Notes under the pieces: generated by a model
What the model was told of the DNA's origin: nothing
The model's input: only the letters and a program-made list of their open reading frames with translations
Databases searched by the model: none
Translations under genes and position numbers: made by a program
Shown here: one piece after another, positions 7,657 through 15,756 of the stretch
How positions within the stretch are numbered: position 1 is the first letter of the stretch
Layout: each line of letters opens with the position of its first letter
From: Streptomyces tendae
GTDB lineage: Bacteria > Actinomycetota > Actinomycetes > Streptomycetales > Streptomycetaceae
Direction: 5' to 3'
Assembly (NCBI RefSeq): GCF_008632955.1
Contig: NZ_CP043959.1
Location: forward strand, 2,356,001-2,420,000
Length of the DNA stretch: 64,000 bases

Positions 7657-8652
7657 GTGCCTACGACTGCCCTTCCCCGCAGCCCCCACGCCCGGGGCGT
7701 GGGACTCACCCTCGCGCTGGTGTCCGCCCTGGCCTTCGGCGGGTCCGGGGTGGCGGCCAAGCCGCTGATCGAGGCGGGTCTCGACCCGCTCCACGTGGTG
7801 TGGCTGCGGGTGGCGGGCGCCGCCCTCGTCATGCTGCCGCTCGCGGTGCGCCACCGGGATCTGCTGCGCCGCCGGCCCGCGCTGCTCGCCGGGTTCGGCC
7901 TGTTCGCCGTGGCCGGTGTGCAGGCCTGCTACTTCGCCGCCATCTCCCGCATCCCGGTCGGGGTCGCGCTGCTGGTCGAGTACCTGGCGCCCGCGCTCGT
8001 CCTGGGCTGGGTGCGGTTCGTGCAGCGGCGGCCGGTGACCCGCGCCGCCGCGGTCGGCGTGGTGCTCGCCGTGGGCGGCCTGGCCTGCGTCGTGGAGGTG
8101 TGGGCCGGGCTCGGCTTCGACGCCCTCGGCCTGGCGCTCGCGCTCGGCGCCGCCTGCTGCCAGGTCGGCTACTTCGTCCTGTCCGACCAGGGCAGCGACA
8201 GCGAGGAGGCGCCCGACCCGCTCGGTGTCATCGCCTACGGCCTGCTGATCGGCGCCGCCGTGCTGACCGTGGTCGCCCGCCCCTGGTCCCTGGACTGGTC
8301 CGTGCTCAACGGCAGCGCCGACATGGACGGCACCCCCGTCGCCGCGTTCCTGCTGCTGGCCTGGATCGTCCTCGTCGCCACGGTCGCCGCGTACGTCAGC
8401 GGAGTGCTGTCGGTACGCCGGCTCTCGCCGCAGGTCGCGGGTGTGGTGGCCTGCCTGGAGGCGGTGATCGCCACCGTCCTCGCCTGGGTGCTGCTCGGCG
8501 AGCACCTGTCCGCGCCGCAGATCGTGGGCGGCGCGGTGGTCCTGGCCGGTGCCCTCATCGCCCAGTCCTCGGCCCCGGCCCGGTCCGTGGAGGACCCGGT
8601 GGCGAGCGGCGGGCCCGAACGGGAGTTGTCGACCCCGGGGACCACCCCCTAG
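7657..8652 (+). CDS. EamA/DMT superfamily transporter
   Basis: A 331-residue membrane protein with ten hydrophobic segments arranged as two EamA repeats. The first starts at GVGLTLALVSALAFGGSGV and ends near YLAPALVLGW. The second ends with GVVACLEAVIATVLAWVLLGE, the conserved E-G motif before the last helix. It is RhtA/YdcZ-like, so amino acid or metabolite efflux is likely. The start GTG 7657 is chosen because CATCAT at 7645-7650 fits a -10 six bases upstream. GTG 7651 is an alternative. The Glu/Ser/Pro-rich C-terminus is cytosolic. Confidence 0.85.
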   Translation: MPTTALPRSPHARGVGLTLALVSALAFGGSGVAAKPLIEAGLDPLHVVWLRVAGAALVMLPLAVRHRDLLRRRPALLAGFGLFAVAGVQACYFAAISRIPVGVALLVEYLAPALVLGWVRFVQRRPVTRAAAVGVVLAVGGLACVVEVWAGLGFDALGLALALGAACCQVGYFVLSDQGSDSEEAPDPLGVIAYGLLIGAAVLTVVARPWSLDWSVLNGSADMDGTPVAAFLLLAWIVLVATVAAYVSGVLSVRRLSPQVAGVVACLEAVIATVLAWVLLGEHLSAPQIVGGAVVLAGALIAQSSAPARSVEDPVASGGPERELSTPGTTP

Positions 8653-8662
8653 GGTGCTGATC

Positions 8663-8704
8663 ATGCATACGCACGCATGTGTTCTTCCGCCGCCGGCCGC
8701 CTGA
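8663..8704 (+). CDS. Possible 13-residue leader peptide before the second DMT gene
   Basis: A short frame MHTHACVLPPPAA begins ten bases after the preceding gene ends and stops about 170 bases before GTG 8877. It is followed by a perfect 8-bp hairpin (8726-8744). The His/Cys/Pro content and the hairpin resemble a ribosome-mediated attenuator. The ribosome site is weak (AGGGTG at 8652-8657), there is no U-run, and no family was recognised, so this is a hypothesis. Confidence 0.25.
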   Translation: MHTHACVLPPPAA

Positions 8705-8725
8705 GGCGGGCCCTCCGGTACATCC

Positions 8726-8744
8726 GCCCGGCAGCGTGCCGGGC
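8726..8744 (+). promoter_or_regulatory. Hairpin in leader of second DMT gene
   Basis: GCCCGGCA (8726-8733) pairs perfectly with TGCCGGGC (8737-8744) around a three-base loop. It lies 21 bases after the candidate leader peptide and 132 before the next start codon. It may be part of an attenuator or a simple processing hairpin. Confidence 0.4.
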
Positions 8745-8876
8745 GTAGCGGTGCTGCCCGCAGACGAAGTCCGCGGATCCCGTCCCCCCGGCCCCGGCCG
8801 GGGCTGACCCCGGATCCCTTCCGAACTTCCGCGCCCACGCCGACGCGTGGCGCGCGCCTCTGCGGAGAGAGAACAC

Positions 8877-9836
8877 GTGTCGAACAACGTCTCCGGCCTG
8901 CCCGTCGGGCGGGGCCTCGTCTATCTGGTCGTCGCCGGTGCCGCCTGGGGCACCGCGGGCGCCGCCGCCTCGTTGGTCTACCGGACCAGCGACATGGGGC
9001 CGGTCGCCCTGTCCTTCTGGCGCTGCGCCGCCGGGCTGGTCGTGCTGTACGCCGCCCGGCTGGTGTCCGGGCGCGCCTCGCGTGGTGCCGCCCGGGCCCC
9101 CCTCGGCCGCCGGGTGCGGCGCGCCGTGGCCACCGGCACGGGGCTCGCGGTCTTCCAGACCGCCTACTTCGCCGCCGTCTCCGCCACGGGACTGGCCGTG
9201 GCCACCGTCGTCACCCTGGGCGCCGGACCCGTGCTGATCGCCCTCGGCGCCCGGCTCGCCCTGGGCGAGCGGCTGGGACGCGGCGGACTGGCGGCCGTCG
9301 TCGGCGCGCTCATCGGGCTGGTGGTGCTCGTCCTCGGCGGCGGGGAGACCACCGTGGACCCGGTGGGCGTCCTGCTCGCCCTGGTGTCGGCCGCCGGATA
9401 TTCGGCGATGACCCTGCTCACCCGCTGGTGGGGGCGGGACGGCGGCACCGACGCGTCCGGCGCCACCGTCGGCGCGTTCGCCGTCACCAGCCTGGTGCTG
9501 CTGCCGTTCGCGGCGGCCGAGGGGCTGGTGCCCCACACCGACGCCCCCGGCACCCTGCTGCTCCTGCTGGCGTACGTCGCCTCCGTGCCGACCGCGCTCG
9601 CCTACGGCCTCTACTTCGCCGGCGCCGCCGTCGTACGGTCGGCGACCGTGTCCGTGATCATGCTGCTCGAACCGGTCAGCGCGGCGGTGCTGGCCGTCGC
9701 CCTGCTCGGTGAACGGCTGACGGCGGCCACACTCGCCGGCACCCTGCTGATGCTGGGCTCGGTGGCGGGCCTCGCGGTCGGCGAGGCCCGCGGCGCACGG
9801 GCCCGCAGGACACGGACGGACACGGTCCCGGCCTGA
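8877..9836 (+). CDS. EamA/DMT superfamily transporter
   Basis: A 319-residue, ten-helix drug/metabolite transporter in the same orientation as the previous DMT gene but not a close copy. Residues 8-30 ([19 protein letters not shown]) are the first helix. The second EamA repeat ends with [30 protein letters not shown], the family signature. The start GTG 8877 has GGAGAGAGA a few bases upstream. The 224-base leader with a possible attenuator suggests regulated expression. The substrate is unknown. Confidence 0.87.
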   Translation: MSNNVSGLPVGRGLVYLVVAGAAWGTAGAAASLVYRTSDMGPVALSFWRCAAGLVVLYAARLVSGRASRGAARAPLGRRVRRAVATGTGLAVFQTAYFAAVSATGLAVATVVTLGAGPVLIALGARLALGERLGRGGLAAVVGALIGLVVLVLGGGETTVDPVGVLLALVSAAGYSAMTLLTRWWGRDGGTDASGATVGAFAVTSLVLLPFAAAEGLVPHTDAPGTLLLLLAYVASVPTALAYGLYFAGAAVVRSATVSVIMLLEPVSAAVLAVALLGERLTAATLAGTLLMLGSVAGLAVGEARGARARRTRTDTVPA

Positions 9837-9850
9837 CGTCCCCTCAGCGA

Positions 9851-9886
9851 GCGGGGGACGTGGTCCACGGGGACTGCGTCCCCCGC
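9851..9886 (+). terminator. Terminator after second DMT gene
   Basis: GCGGGGGACG (9851-9860) pairs perfectly with CGTCCCCCGC (9877-9886). The inner 16 bases can pair further through GTCC/GGAC. It starts 15 bases past the stop codon. Confidence 0.75.
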
Positions 9887-10485
9887 GTGCCGTGGAGGTG
9901 GGCCGGCGGCAGCCGAAGATCCGCTCGCGGACGTGCGTCCGACCGGCCGCGGTGCCGCGCGGTCGGGGACGGGCGGGTCCTCCGGCCGGACGGGCCGCGC
10001 GAGCCGGGTCCGTCCGGTGGCCCGGAGGGGCCCACTCGCAGGACCTGGTCACGGGTCGCCGCGTGCGTGCGGTCGGTGGCCGCCCGGGTCCAGCCGCCCA
10101 GCGTGTGCCTGTGCGGGGCGGGCCTCACCTGGCGAACGTGCCCGTGCCGGGAGGTCCGTTCGATGTCGCGGTGCGGCCGACCGGCCTGACGTGGGACCGC
10201 GTTGACACGTACAAGGGTCGCCTCGGCCGGCGGCCGGTCGGTCCTGCTCGTCGGGCGTCCTGCGCGGGCCGGGCCCGTCGGGGAGCGCAGGGGCCCCTTG
10301 CCGGACGTGGGCCGACGCCGTCCCGCGTTTCCGGGCATGCCGTCAGGACCGGTCGGGCGGCCGGGCACCACGCGCCGGACGTCGGCGGCCGCGGCGCCGC
10401 CTCGCGTGCGTGCGGTCGAGGGCCGGGCGGAGGCCGGCGGACCGCGCTCGCCTCGCCGATCCGGGCCCGCGTGGCGCACGGCCCC
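9887..10485. other. About 600 bases with no supportable gene
   Basis: Open frames cross this stretch on both strands, but none has a recognisable protein, ribosome site or Streptomyces-like third-position pattern. A TTGACA hexamer at 10202-10207 lacks a -10 partner at 17 bases. The composition is Arg/Gly/Pro-coding in every frame, as in decayed or intergenic high-GC DNA. It could be a remnant gene. Confidence 0.45.
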
Positions 10486-11121
10486 CTACGGGGCCGGAGT
10501 GCCCGTGCGCCGGATGTGGGTGCGGGCTCCCGCGTCCCGGGGGTGGGCTCGGGTCGCCAGGCCGTCGGATATGCGGTCGCGGACCGCCTGCGACCGTTTG
10601 CCCGCGTACTTGAACTTCGTCCGCACCTCGGTCACCTCCAGCCGCAGCCCGCGGATTCCGGACAGCAGCCTGCCGTACGGCGCCTCGCCCACCGCGGCCC
10701 GCGCGGAGCCGCCCTCGGGCTGGAAGTGGCAGACCTGGCGGTTGAGCAGCTCGGCCTTCTCCGCCGGGTCGTCCACGAGGTGCGCGCGGCAGCGCAGTTG
10801 GACGGCGGCGTACAGGCTGGTCGGCACGCCGTGCTCGGGCGGGTCGCCCGGCTCGGCCTGCCAGGGGCCGGGGACGAACGCGTAGTCGTCGACCACGCTC
10901 AGCAGGACGTTCGGGGATGCCTCGACGGCGGGCCAGAGCGGGTTGGGCCGGGCCAGGTGGGTGACGGCCTCGCCGCGCTCGGCGTCGTAGGCGAAGTGCA
11001 GGGGCTGGACGTGCGGCGGTTCACCGGGGGCGCCGTTGACCGCCAGCTGGCCGAAGTCGTGGGCGGCGAGCCACCGCTGCCAAGTGCCGTCGCGGGGCGC
11101 GTCCCAGGGGTGGACCAGCAT
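10486..11121 (-). CDS. PaiB-like FMN-binding split-barrel protein
   Basis: A 211-residue protein resembling the FMN-binding negative regulator family (PaiB). The pattern is an N-terminal FGQLAVNG strand, HVQPLHFAYD, HLARPNPLW (the family HLAR.NP motif), VVDDYAFVPG, the YAAVQLRCRAHLVDDPAE segment, and a C-terminal LLSGIRGLRLEVTEVRTKFKYAGKR. The last matches the PaiB ending where a Lys-rich segment binds FMN phosphate. Its ATG overlaps the stop of the upstream gene as TGATG, so the two are translationally coupled. Confidence 0.78.
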   Translation of the reverse strand: MLVHPWDAPRDGTWQRWLAAHDFGQLAVNGAPGEPPHVQPLHFAYDAERGEAVTHLARPNPLWPAVEASPNVLLSVVDDYAFVPGPWQAEPGDPPEHGVPTSLYAAVQLRCRAHLVDDPAEKAELLNRQVCHFQPEGGSARAAVGEAPYGRLLSGIRGLRLEVTEVRTKFKYAGKRSQAVRDRISDGLATRAHPRDAGARTHIRRTGTPAP

Positions 11122-11804
11122 CACAGGGCCGTCAGGTAGCCGGGGATCCCGGTGCCGGGGGCCAGGCCCGGGTCGGGCTCCGGGGTGCCGTAGGTGGTAC
11201 GGACCGGGAGGACGCCCGCCCAGTGCGGCAGGGACAGGTCCTCGGGCTCGTCGTTCACACCGCCGGTGCGGAGCTTGGCGGAGACCTCGTCCAGGTCGAG
11301 CCGGATCACCGCGGTGGCCGCCAGTTCCTTCTTGTCGGCGGGGCGGGAGTCGGCGGCCCGGCCCGGTACGACGTGGTCGACCAGGGCGTCCAGCGCCCGC
11401 CGCTTCTCGTCCGGGTCCGTCACGTCGTACGCCGTGCCGTGCACCACCACGGAGCGGTAGTTGATCGAGTGGTGGAAGGCCGAGCGGGCCAGCACCAGCC
11501 CGTCGACCTGGGTGACCGTGAGGCACACCGGCAGGCCCTCCTCGGACGCGCCTGCCGCGCGCAGCGGGCGGGAGCCGGTGGAGCCGTGGACGTAGAGGAC
11601 CTCGCCGACGCGGCCGTAGAGCGTGGGCAGGACCACGGGTGCGCCGTCCCGGACGAAGCCGAGATGGCCGACGTAGCCCTCGTCGAGTATCGCGTGCACC
11701 AGTTCCTTGTCGTACGACGCGCGCTGGGGGGAGCGGGTGGGGACGGTGCGCCCGGTGGGGGCGTAGGCGGCGGGTCGCTGCTGCGGTGACGGGGGCGCCT
11801 GCAT
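11121..11804 (-). CDS. Pyridoxamine 5'-phosphate oxidase-related FMN-binding protein
   Basis: A 227-residue split-barrel flavoprotein of the Pyridox_ox_2 (NimA-like) group. Visible motifs are AILDEGYVGHLGFVRDGAPVVLPTLYGR, LYVHGSTGSRPLR, VCLTVTQVDGLVLARSAFHHSINYRSVVVHG and a C-terminal W/P-rich end. This subgroup acts on flavin- or heme-linked redox chemistry; its substrate is unknown. ATG 11804 follows GGAGAAGG. It is divergent from the MocR gene and shares the palindromic operator, so MocR control is likely. Confidence 0.82.
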   Translation of the reverse strand: MQAPPSPQQRPAAYAPTGRTVPTRSPQRASYDKELVHAILDEGYVGHLGFVRDGAPVVLPTLYGRVGEVLYVHGSTGSRPLRAAGASEEGLPVCLTVTQVDGLVLARSAFHHSINYRSVVVHGTAYDVTDPDEKRRALDALVDHVVPGRAADSRPADKKELAATAVIRLDLDEVSAKLRTGGVNDEPEDLSLPHWAGVLPVRTTYGTPEPDPGLAPGTGIPGYLTAL

Positions 11805-11817
11805 TGGCCTTCTCCAT

Positions 11818-11833
11818 TGCACTAGTGCATAAT
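11818..11833. promoter_or_regulatory. MocR operator and overlapping divergent promoters
   Basis: A perfect 12-bp palindrome, TGCACTAGTGCA (11818-11829), lies in the short gap between divergent genes. It is immediately followed by CATAAT (11828-11833), a good -10 for the MocR gene, with TTGGCC at 11804-11809 as -35 (18-base spacing). On the other strand CATTAT (11829-11834) fits a -10 for the flavoprotein gene. The repressor would block both. Confidence 0.6.
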
Positions 11834-11840
11834 GAGCTTT

Positions 11841-13178
11841 GTGCTAGGAGAGTATCGGATCAGTGGGCGGCGCGCAGCGGACATTTCCGCGAGCATCGAG
11901 CGGGCGGTGGGGGAGGGCGCGCTGGAGCCGGGCGAACTGCTGCCCCCGATGCGGGAGTTGGCCGAGCGGCTGGACGTGAACCCGAACACGGTCGCCGCCG
12001 CGTACCGGACCCTGCGCGAACGCGGGGTCATCGAGACGTCCGGCCGGCGGGGGAGCAGGGTGCGGCCCAAGCCGGCCACCACGGCGCGCGACCTGATCCG
12101 GGTGGAGGTCCCGCCGGGCGTGCGGGATCTCTCCGACGGCAACCCGGACCCGGCGCTGCTGCCCCCACTCGCCGGGGCCTTCGCGGCGGCCGCGGCCCAG
12201 GGCGACCGCGAACCGGTGCTGTACGGGCACGCCCCCGTGGAGCCCGAACTCGGCCGCCTGGCACGGGCCGGACTGGACGCCGACGGGGTCCCCGACGGGC
12301 CGGTGGCCGTCACGTCGGGCGCGCTGGACGCCGTCGAGCGGGTGCTCGCCGCACACCTGCGGCCCGGGGACGCGGTCGTGGTGGAGGACCCCGGCTGGGG
12401 CAGCCTGCTGGACCTCGTCCCGGCGCTCGGCCTGCGCACCGTGCCGGTGGCCGTGGACGACGAGGGCCCGCTGCCCGACGGCGTACGGAAGGCGCTCGCG
12501 GGCGGTGCCCGGGCGCTGATCGTCACGGACCGCGCGCAGAACCCGACCGGCGCCGCGCTGAGCGCCGCACGGGCGCGCGCCCTGCGGGAGGTGCTCGCCG
12601 GACACCCCGAGACCCTGCTGATCGAGGACGACCACGGGCACCACATCGTCGACGTGCCGTTGCACCCTCTTGCCGGGGCGACGCGCCGGTGGGCCTTCTC
12701 CCGCTCGGTGGCCAAGGCGTACGGGCCCGACCTGCGCCTCGCCGTCCTCACCGGCGACGCGGTCACCCTGGACCGGGTGCGCGGCCGGCAGCGGCTCGGG
12801 CCCGGCTGGGTCAGCCTGACCATGCAGCGGGCGGTGGCGCGGGTGTGGGCCGACGGCACCGTCGATCCGGCTGCCGTGGCGGCGCGCTACGGGCGGCGCA
12901 GGGACGCGCTGGCCGAGGCGCTGCGAAGGCGCGGCATCACGGCGCACGGGCGCAGCGGCATGAACCTGTGGGTGCCGGTCCCCGACGAGACCGGCGTCGT
13001 CGCCCGGCTGCTGCACGCCGGGTGGGCGGTGGCGCCCGGCGCGCGCTTCCGGATGAGCGCGCCTCCCGGCGTCCGCGTCACCGTCTCGACCCTCGACGAG
13101 GAGGAGATCGAACCCCTCGCCGAGGCGATCGCCGCGGCGCTGGGCCCCGGTGACGGAGCCCGGCGCACCTACGCCTGA
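11841..13178 (+). CDS. MocR family regulator (GntR HTH fused to aminotransferase)
   Basis: A protein of about 445 residues. The N-terminal GntR winged helix covers residues 5-70 (ALEPGELLPPMRELAERLDVNPNTVAAAYRTL). A class I aminotransferase fold follows from about 95, with PLP Lys292 in SRSVAKAYGP and YGHAPVEPELGRLAR in the N-terminal part. MocR proteins sense PLP or amino-compound adducts. Start GTG 11841 lies seven bases after CATAAT, giving a leaderless transcript; ATG 11832 would overlap the -10. The divergent flavoprotein suggests vitamin B6-linked control, as in PdxR. Confidence 0.87.
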   Translation: MLGEYRISGRRAADISASIERAVGEGALEPGELLPPMRELAERLDVNPNTVAAAYRTLRERGVIETSGRRGSRVRPKPATTARDLIRVEVPPGVRDLSDGNPDPALLPPLAGAFAAAAAQGDREPVLYGHAPVEPELGRLARAGLDADGVPDGPVAVTSGALDAVERVLAAHLRPGDAVVVEDPGWGSLLDLVPALGLRTVPVAVDDEGPLPDGVRKALAGGARALIVTDRAQNPTGAALSAARARALREVLAGHPETLLIEDDHGHHIVDVPLHPLAGATRRWAFSRSVAKAYGPDLRLAVLTGDAVTLDRVRGRQRLGPGWVSLTMQRAVARVWADGTVDPAAVAARYGRRRDALAEALRRRGITAHGRSGMNLWVPVPDETGVVARLLHAGWAVAPGARFRMSAPPGVRVTVSTLDEEEIEPLAEAIAAALGPGDGARRTYA

Positions 13179-13225
13179 GACGGGACGCACGCCTCGGCGC
13201 TGCCGCACGCCCCCGGACCGGCGGA

Positions 13226-14215
13226 CTACGCCGGCCGTTGCGGCTTCACCCGGGGGAGCGCCGGCCGTTGCGGCTTCACCTGGGTGAGGGCCGCGCCGGC
13301 CAGCACGACCGCCGCGCCGACCGGTGTCGACCAGGTGAGGGTCTCGCCGAGCAGCGCGACACCGGCCGCGGCGGCGATCACCGGGACGAAGTAGGTGACC
13401 ATCTGGCCGGTCGTCGGGCCCACTTCGGCGACGATGCCGTACTGCACGAGGACCGCGAGCCCTGTGCCCAGTGTGCCGAGCGCGGCGATGGCCAGCAGCG
13501 GCCCGACCGCCAGGCCGGCCGGTACGGAGGTGAACAACGGCGTCACGACCGCCAGTTGCACGGTCGCCAGCAGCAACTGGCCGCCGGTCAGCGACAGGTG
13601 GGAGTGGCTGCTGCCCGCCAGGGTGCGCCGGACGTAGATCCAGCCGACGGGGTAGCTCAGCGAGGCCAGCAGGGCCAGGGCCGTACCGCGCGCGTCCAGG
13701 CCCTGGAAGCCCTGCCAGGCGCCGAGCACGGTCAGCACCCCGAGGAACCCCACCCCCAGACCCGCCACCCGTACCCGGGTCGGCCGGTCCTCGCGCAGCG
13801 CCACCAGGGACAGCGCCATGCCCCACAGCGGAGAGGTGGCGTTGCAGATGCCGGCCAGGGTGGACGGGACGGTCAGCTCCGCGAAGGCGAACAGCGAGAA
13901 CGGCAGGGCGTTCAGCAGGAACCCGGCGACCGCCAGATGCCCCCAGGTGCGCACCCCGCGCGGCAGCCGCTCCCGCCGTACCGCCATGGCGACCGCCAGG
14001 ACGGCGGTGCCGAACGCCAGCCGTCCCAGCGTGACCTGGAAGGGGGCGTAGCCCTGCGTGCCGACCTTGATGAGGAGGAAGCTGAAGCCCCAGATCAGGG
14101 ACAGCGCGGCGAAGCGCAGCCGCCAGTCCAGGCGCGGACGGGTGCGCGCGGGCGCGGGACCGGCCGAGTCGGGCCGGCCGGGGGACGTGGTGGTGGTCGC
14201 GGTGACGCTGCTCAT
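13226..14215 (-). CDS. EamA/DMT superfamily transporter with duplicated C-terminal tail
   Basis: A 329-residue, ten-helix transporter. The first repeat begins FAALSLIWGFSFLLIKVG and the second ends VPVIAAAAGVALLGETLTWSTPVGAAVVLAGAAL. A Pro/Arg-rich 30-residue cytosolic N-terminus precedes helix one. The last residues are VKPQRPALPRVKPQRPA, an obvious tandem duplication. It is divergent from the LysR gene at 14291 with a shared control region, so it is the likely regulated target. Export of an amino acid or small metabolite is inferred. Confidence 0.85.
   Translation of the reverse strand: MSSVTATTTTSPGRPDSAGPAPARTRPRLDWRLRFAALSLIWGFSFLLIKVGTQGYAPFQVTLGRLAFGTAVLAVAMAVRRERLPRGVRTWGHLAVAGFLLNALPFSLFAFAELTVPSTLAGICNATSPLWGMALSLVALREDRPTRVRVAGLGVGFLGVLTVLGAWQGFQGLDARGTALALLASLSYPVGWIYVRRTLAGSSHSHLSLTGGQLLLATVQLAVVTPLFTSVPAGLAVGPLLAIAALGTLGTGLAVLVQYGIVAEVGPTTGQMVTYFVPVIAAAAGVALLGETLTWSTPVGAAVVLAGAALTQVKPQRPALPRVKPQRPA
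13230..13280 (-). repeat. 30-base tandem duplication in the DMT gene 3' end
   Basis: The 21-base string at 13230-13250 is repeated exactly at 13260-13280. The 30-base period keeps frame and repeats VKPQRPA at the protein C-terminus. This looks like slippage or a recent duplication. Confidence 0.85.
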
Positions 14216-14238
14216 GCCGGTAACGATGCGGCAGACTC

Positions 14239-14282
14239 ATCTCGTAGCACAATCGAGAATTCGCACGCCATATCTCGTAGCA
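14239..14282. promoter_or_regulatory. LysR-type operator between divergent genes
   Basis: Direct repeat ATCTCGTAGCA occurs at 14239-14249 and 14272-14282, 33 bases apart. The first copy overlaps the inverted repeat TCTCG-N9-CGAGA (14240-14258), which fits the T-N11-A LysR box. Both copies lie between the DMT start (14215) and the LysR start (14291). Confidence 0.6.
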
Positions 14283-14290
14283 TCGCTTAC

Positions 14291-15241
14291 ATGTTGAACT
14301 TGGAGCGTCTGCGCACCCTCGACGCCCTCGCCCGGCACGGTTCGGTCAGCGGCGCGGCGGAGGGGCTGCACATCACCACCTCGGCCGTCTCGCAGCAGAT
14401 GGCCAAGCTGGAGCGCGAGGTGGGACAGCGGCTCCTCGCCAAGCACGGCCGCGGCGTCCGGCTCACGGACGCGGGCCGGCTGCTCGCCGAGCACGCCGCG
14501 CGCATCCTGTCCCAGGTGGAGCTGGCCCAGGCCGACCTGGAGGCGCAGCGCGGCCAGGTGGCGGGCGAGCTGCGCATCTCCGCCTTCCCGACCGCCGCGC
14601 GCGGGCTCTTCCCGGTGGCGCTCGCCGACCTGCGCGAACGCCACCCCGCGCTGCGGGTGCGCTCACGCGAGTCGGAGCCCGAGAACGGCATCCGGGGAGT
14701 GGTCCGCGGTGACCTCGACCTGGCCGTGGTGCTCGACTGGTACAACAAGCCGATGCCGCTGCCCGACGGGCTGGTCAAGGCACTGCTCCTCGACGACCCC
14801 GCCGATGTCGCGCTCCCGGCCGCCCATCCGCTCGCCGGCCGGGAGGAGGTCGACCTCGGCGAGCTGGCCGAGGACGAGTGGATCACCTGGGGCGAGGGTG
14901 AGTTCTGCCACGAGTGGCTCATGTTCACCCTGCGTTCCAAGGGCGTCGAACCGATCGTCGCCCACCGCGCCGCCGAGAGCCACACCCAGCTCAACCTGGT
15001 CGCGGCCGGCCTCGGCGTGTGCATCGCCCCGGTGCTGGGCCGCGACCCGCTGCCCGCCGGAGTGGTGACCGTCCCGCTCCGCCAGCGCGTCCGACGGCAT
15101 GTGTTCGTCGTCTGGCGCGCGGACGCCGACCGCCGCCCGTCCATCCGCGCGGCGGTGCGGGCGCTGCGGGCGGCGGGGGAGCGCTTCGGGGGCGCCCTCG
15201 AGGACGGCGCCCCGGTCAGGACAGCTGCGACAGTTTCCTGA
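14291..15241 (+). CDS. LysR family transcriptional regulator
   Basis: A 316-residue LysR regulator. Residues 1-60 hold the winged helix (LERLRTLDALARHGSVSGAAEGLHITTSAVSQQMAKLE). Residues 90-295 form a periplasmic-binding-like effector domain (GELRISAFPTAARGLFPVAL, DLDLAVVLDW, GLGVCIAPVLG). ATG 14291 matches the family N-terminus MLNLERL. It is divergent from the DMT exporter, a common LysR-exporter arrangement (ArgP/LysE-like). Its 3' end overlaps the convergent gene by 26 bases. Confidence 0.92.
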   Translation: MLNLERLRTLDALARHGSVSGAAEGLHITTSAVSQQMAKLEREVGQRLLAKHGRGVRLTDAGRLLAEHAARILSQVELAQADLEAQRGQVAGELRISAFPTAARGLFPVALADLRERHPALRVRSRESEPENGIRGVVRGDLDLAVVLDWYNKPMPLPDGLVKALLLDDPADVALPAAHPLAGREEVDLGELAEDEWITWGEGEFCHEWLMFTLRSKGVEPIVAHRAAESHTQLNLVAAGLGVCIAPVLGRDPLPAGVVTVPLRQRVRRHVFVVWRADADRRPSIRAAVRALRAAGERFGGALEDGAPVRTAATVS

Positions 15242-15686
15242 AGTCCCAGGACACGATCTTCTCGGGGGTCAGCCGCAGCCAGGCATGGCGCCCGTCGTGC
15301 GGCATCTCGTCCAGGCCGAAGTTCTTGCGGGCGAACAGCGTCTCCGGCACGTCCAGTTCCGCGCGCAGCTCACCGGTGCGCGGGACCTCGCCCACGAACT
15401 CCACCCGCCCGGACAGCTCCGCGCCGCGCAGTTCGTCGTACTCCTCGCCCGTGTCGACCACGATCGCTGCCCGCGGGTCCCGCCGCAGATCCGTGAACCG
15501 CCTGCTGCGCACCACGGAGTACAGCCACATCGAGACGCCGTCCCACACGAACCACAGGGTGCTCACGTGCGGCATGCCGTCGGCGTTCACCGTGGCGACC
15601 CGGCAGGTGCGCTGCTCGGTGAGGAAGTCGTCCAGCTCCCCGGGCGTCATCATGATCTTGCGGCCCCGGCGCTGCGTGGCGGACAT
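15216..15686 (-). CDS. PPOX-class (F420/FMN) split-barrel oxidoreductase
   Basis: A 156-residue split-barrel protein: MTPGELDDFLTEQRTCRVATVNADGMPHVSTLWFVWDG, YSVVRSRRFTDLRRDPRAAIVVD and the C-terminal IVSWDFRKL. The class includes F420-dependent reductases and heme/flavin binders. The RR/RK residues after the second strand suit F420 or FMN phosphate binding, but the cofactor cannot be decided here. ATG 15686 follows GGAAGGGA. It is the third split-barrel gene within 5 kb. Confidence 0.82.
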   Translation of the reverse strand: MSATQRRGRKIMMTPGELDDFLTEQRTCRVATVNADGMPHVSTLWFVWDGVSMWLYSVVRSRRFTDLRRDPRAAIVVDTGEEYDELRGAELSGRVEFVGEVPRTGELRAELDVPETLFARKNFGLDEMPHDGRHAWLRLTPEKIVSWDFRKLSQLS

Positions 15687-15756
15687 ACGGTCCCTTCCGC
15701 TGTCGTGCTGCTCACGTACCGTGCACAGGTCCCCCATCGTGCACGGGTTCGACCGT

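Noticed and set aside
10202..10207. TTGACA as a promoter in the 9887-10485 gap
   Set aside because: No -10-like hexamer occurs 16-18 bases downstream, and no gene follows on that strand.
9892..11139. Open frame on the plus strand over the gap and the PaiB-like gene
   Set aside because: It runs opposite a well-supported gene and has Arg/Gly-rich low-complexity translation.
11832..11840. ATG 11832 as MocR start
   Set aside because: It overlaps the -10 hexamer CATAAT (11828-11833) and so cannot be in the transcript. GTG 11841 fits a leaderless start.
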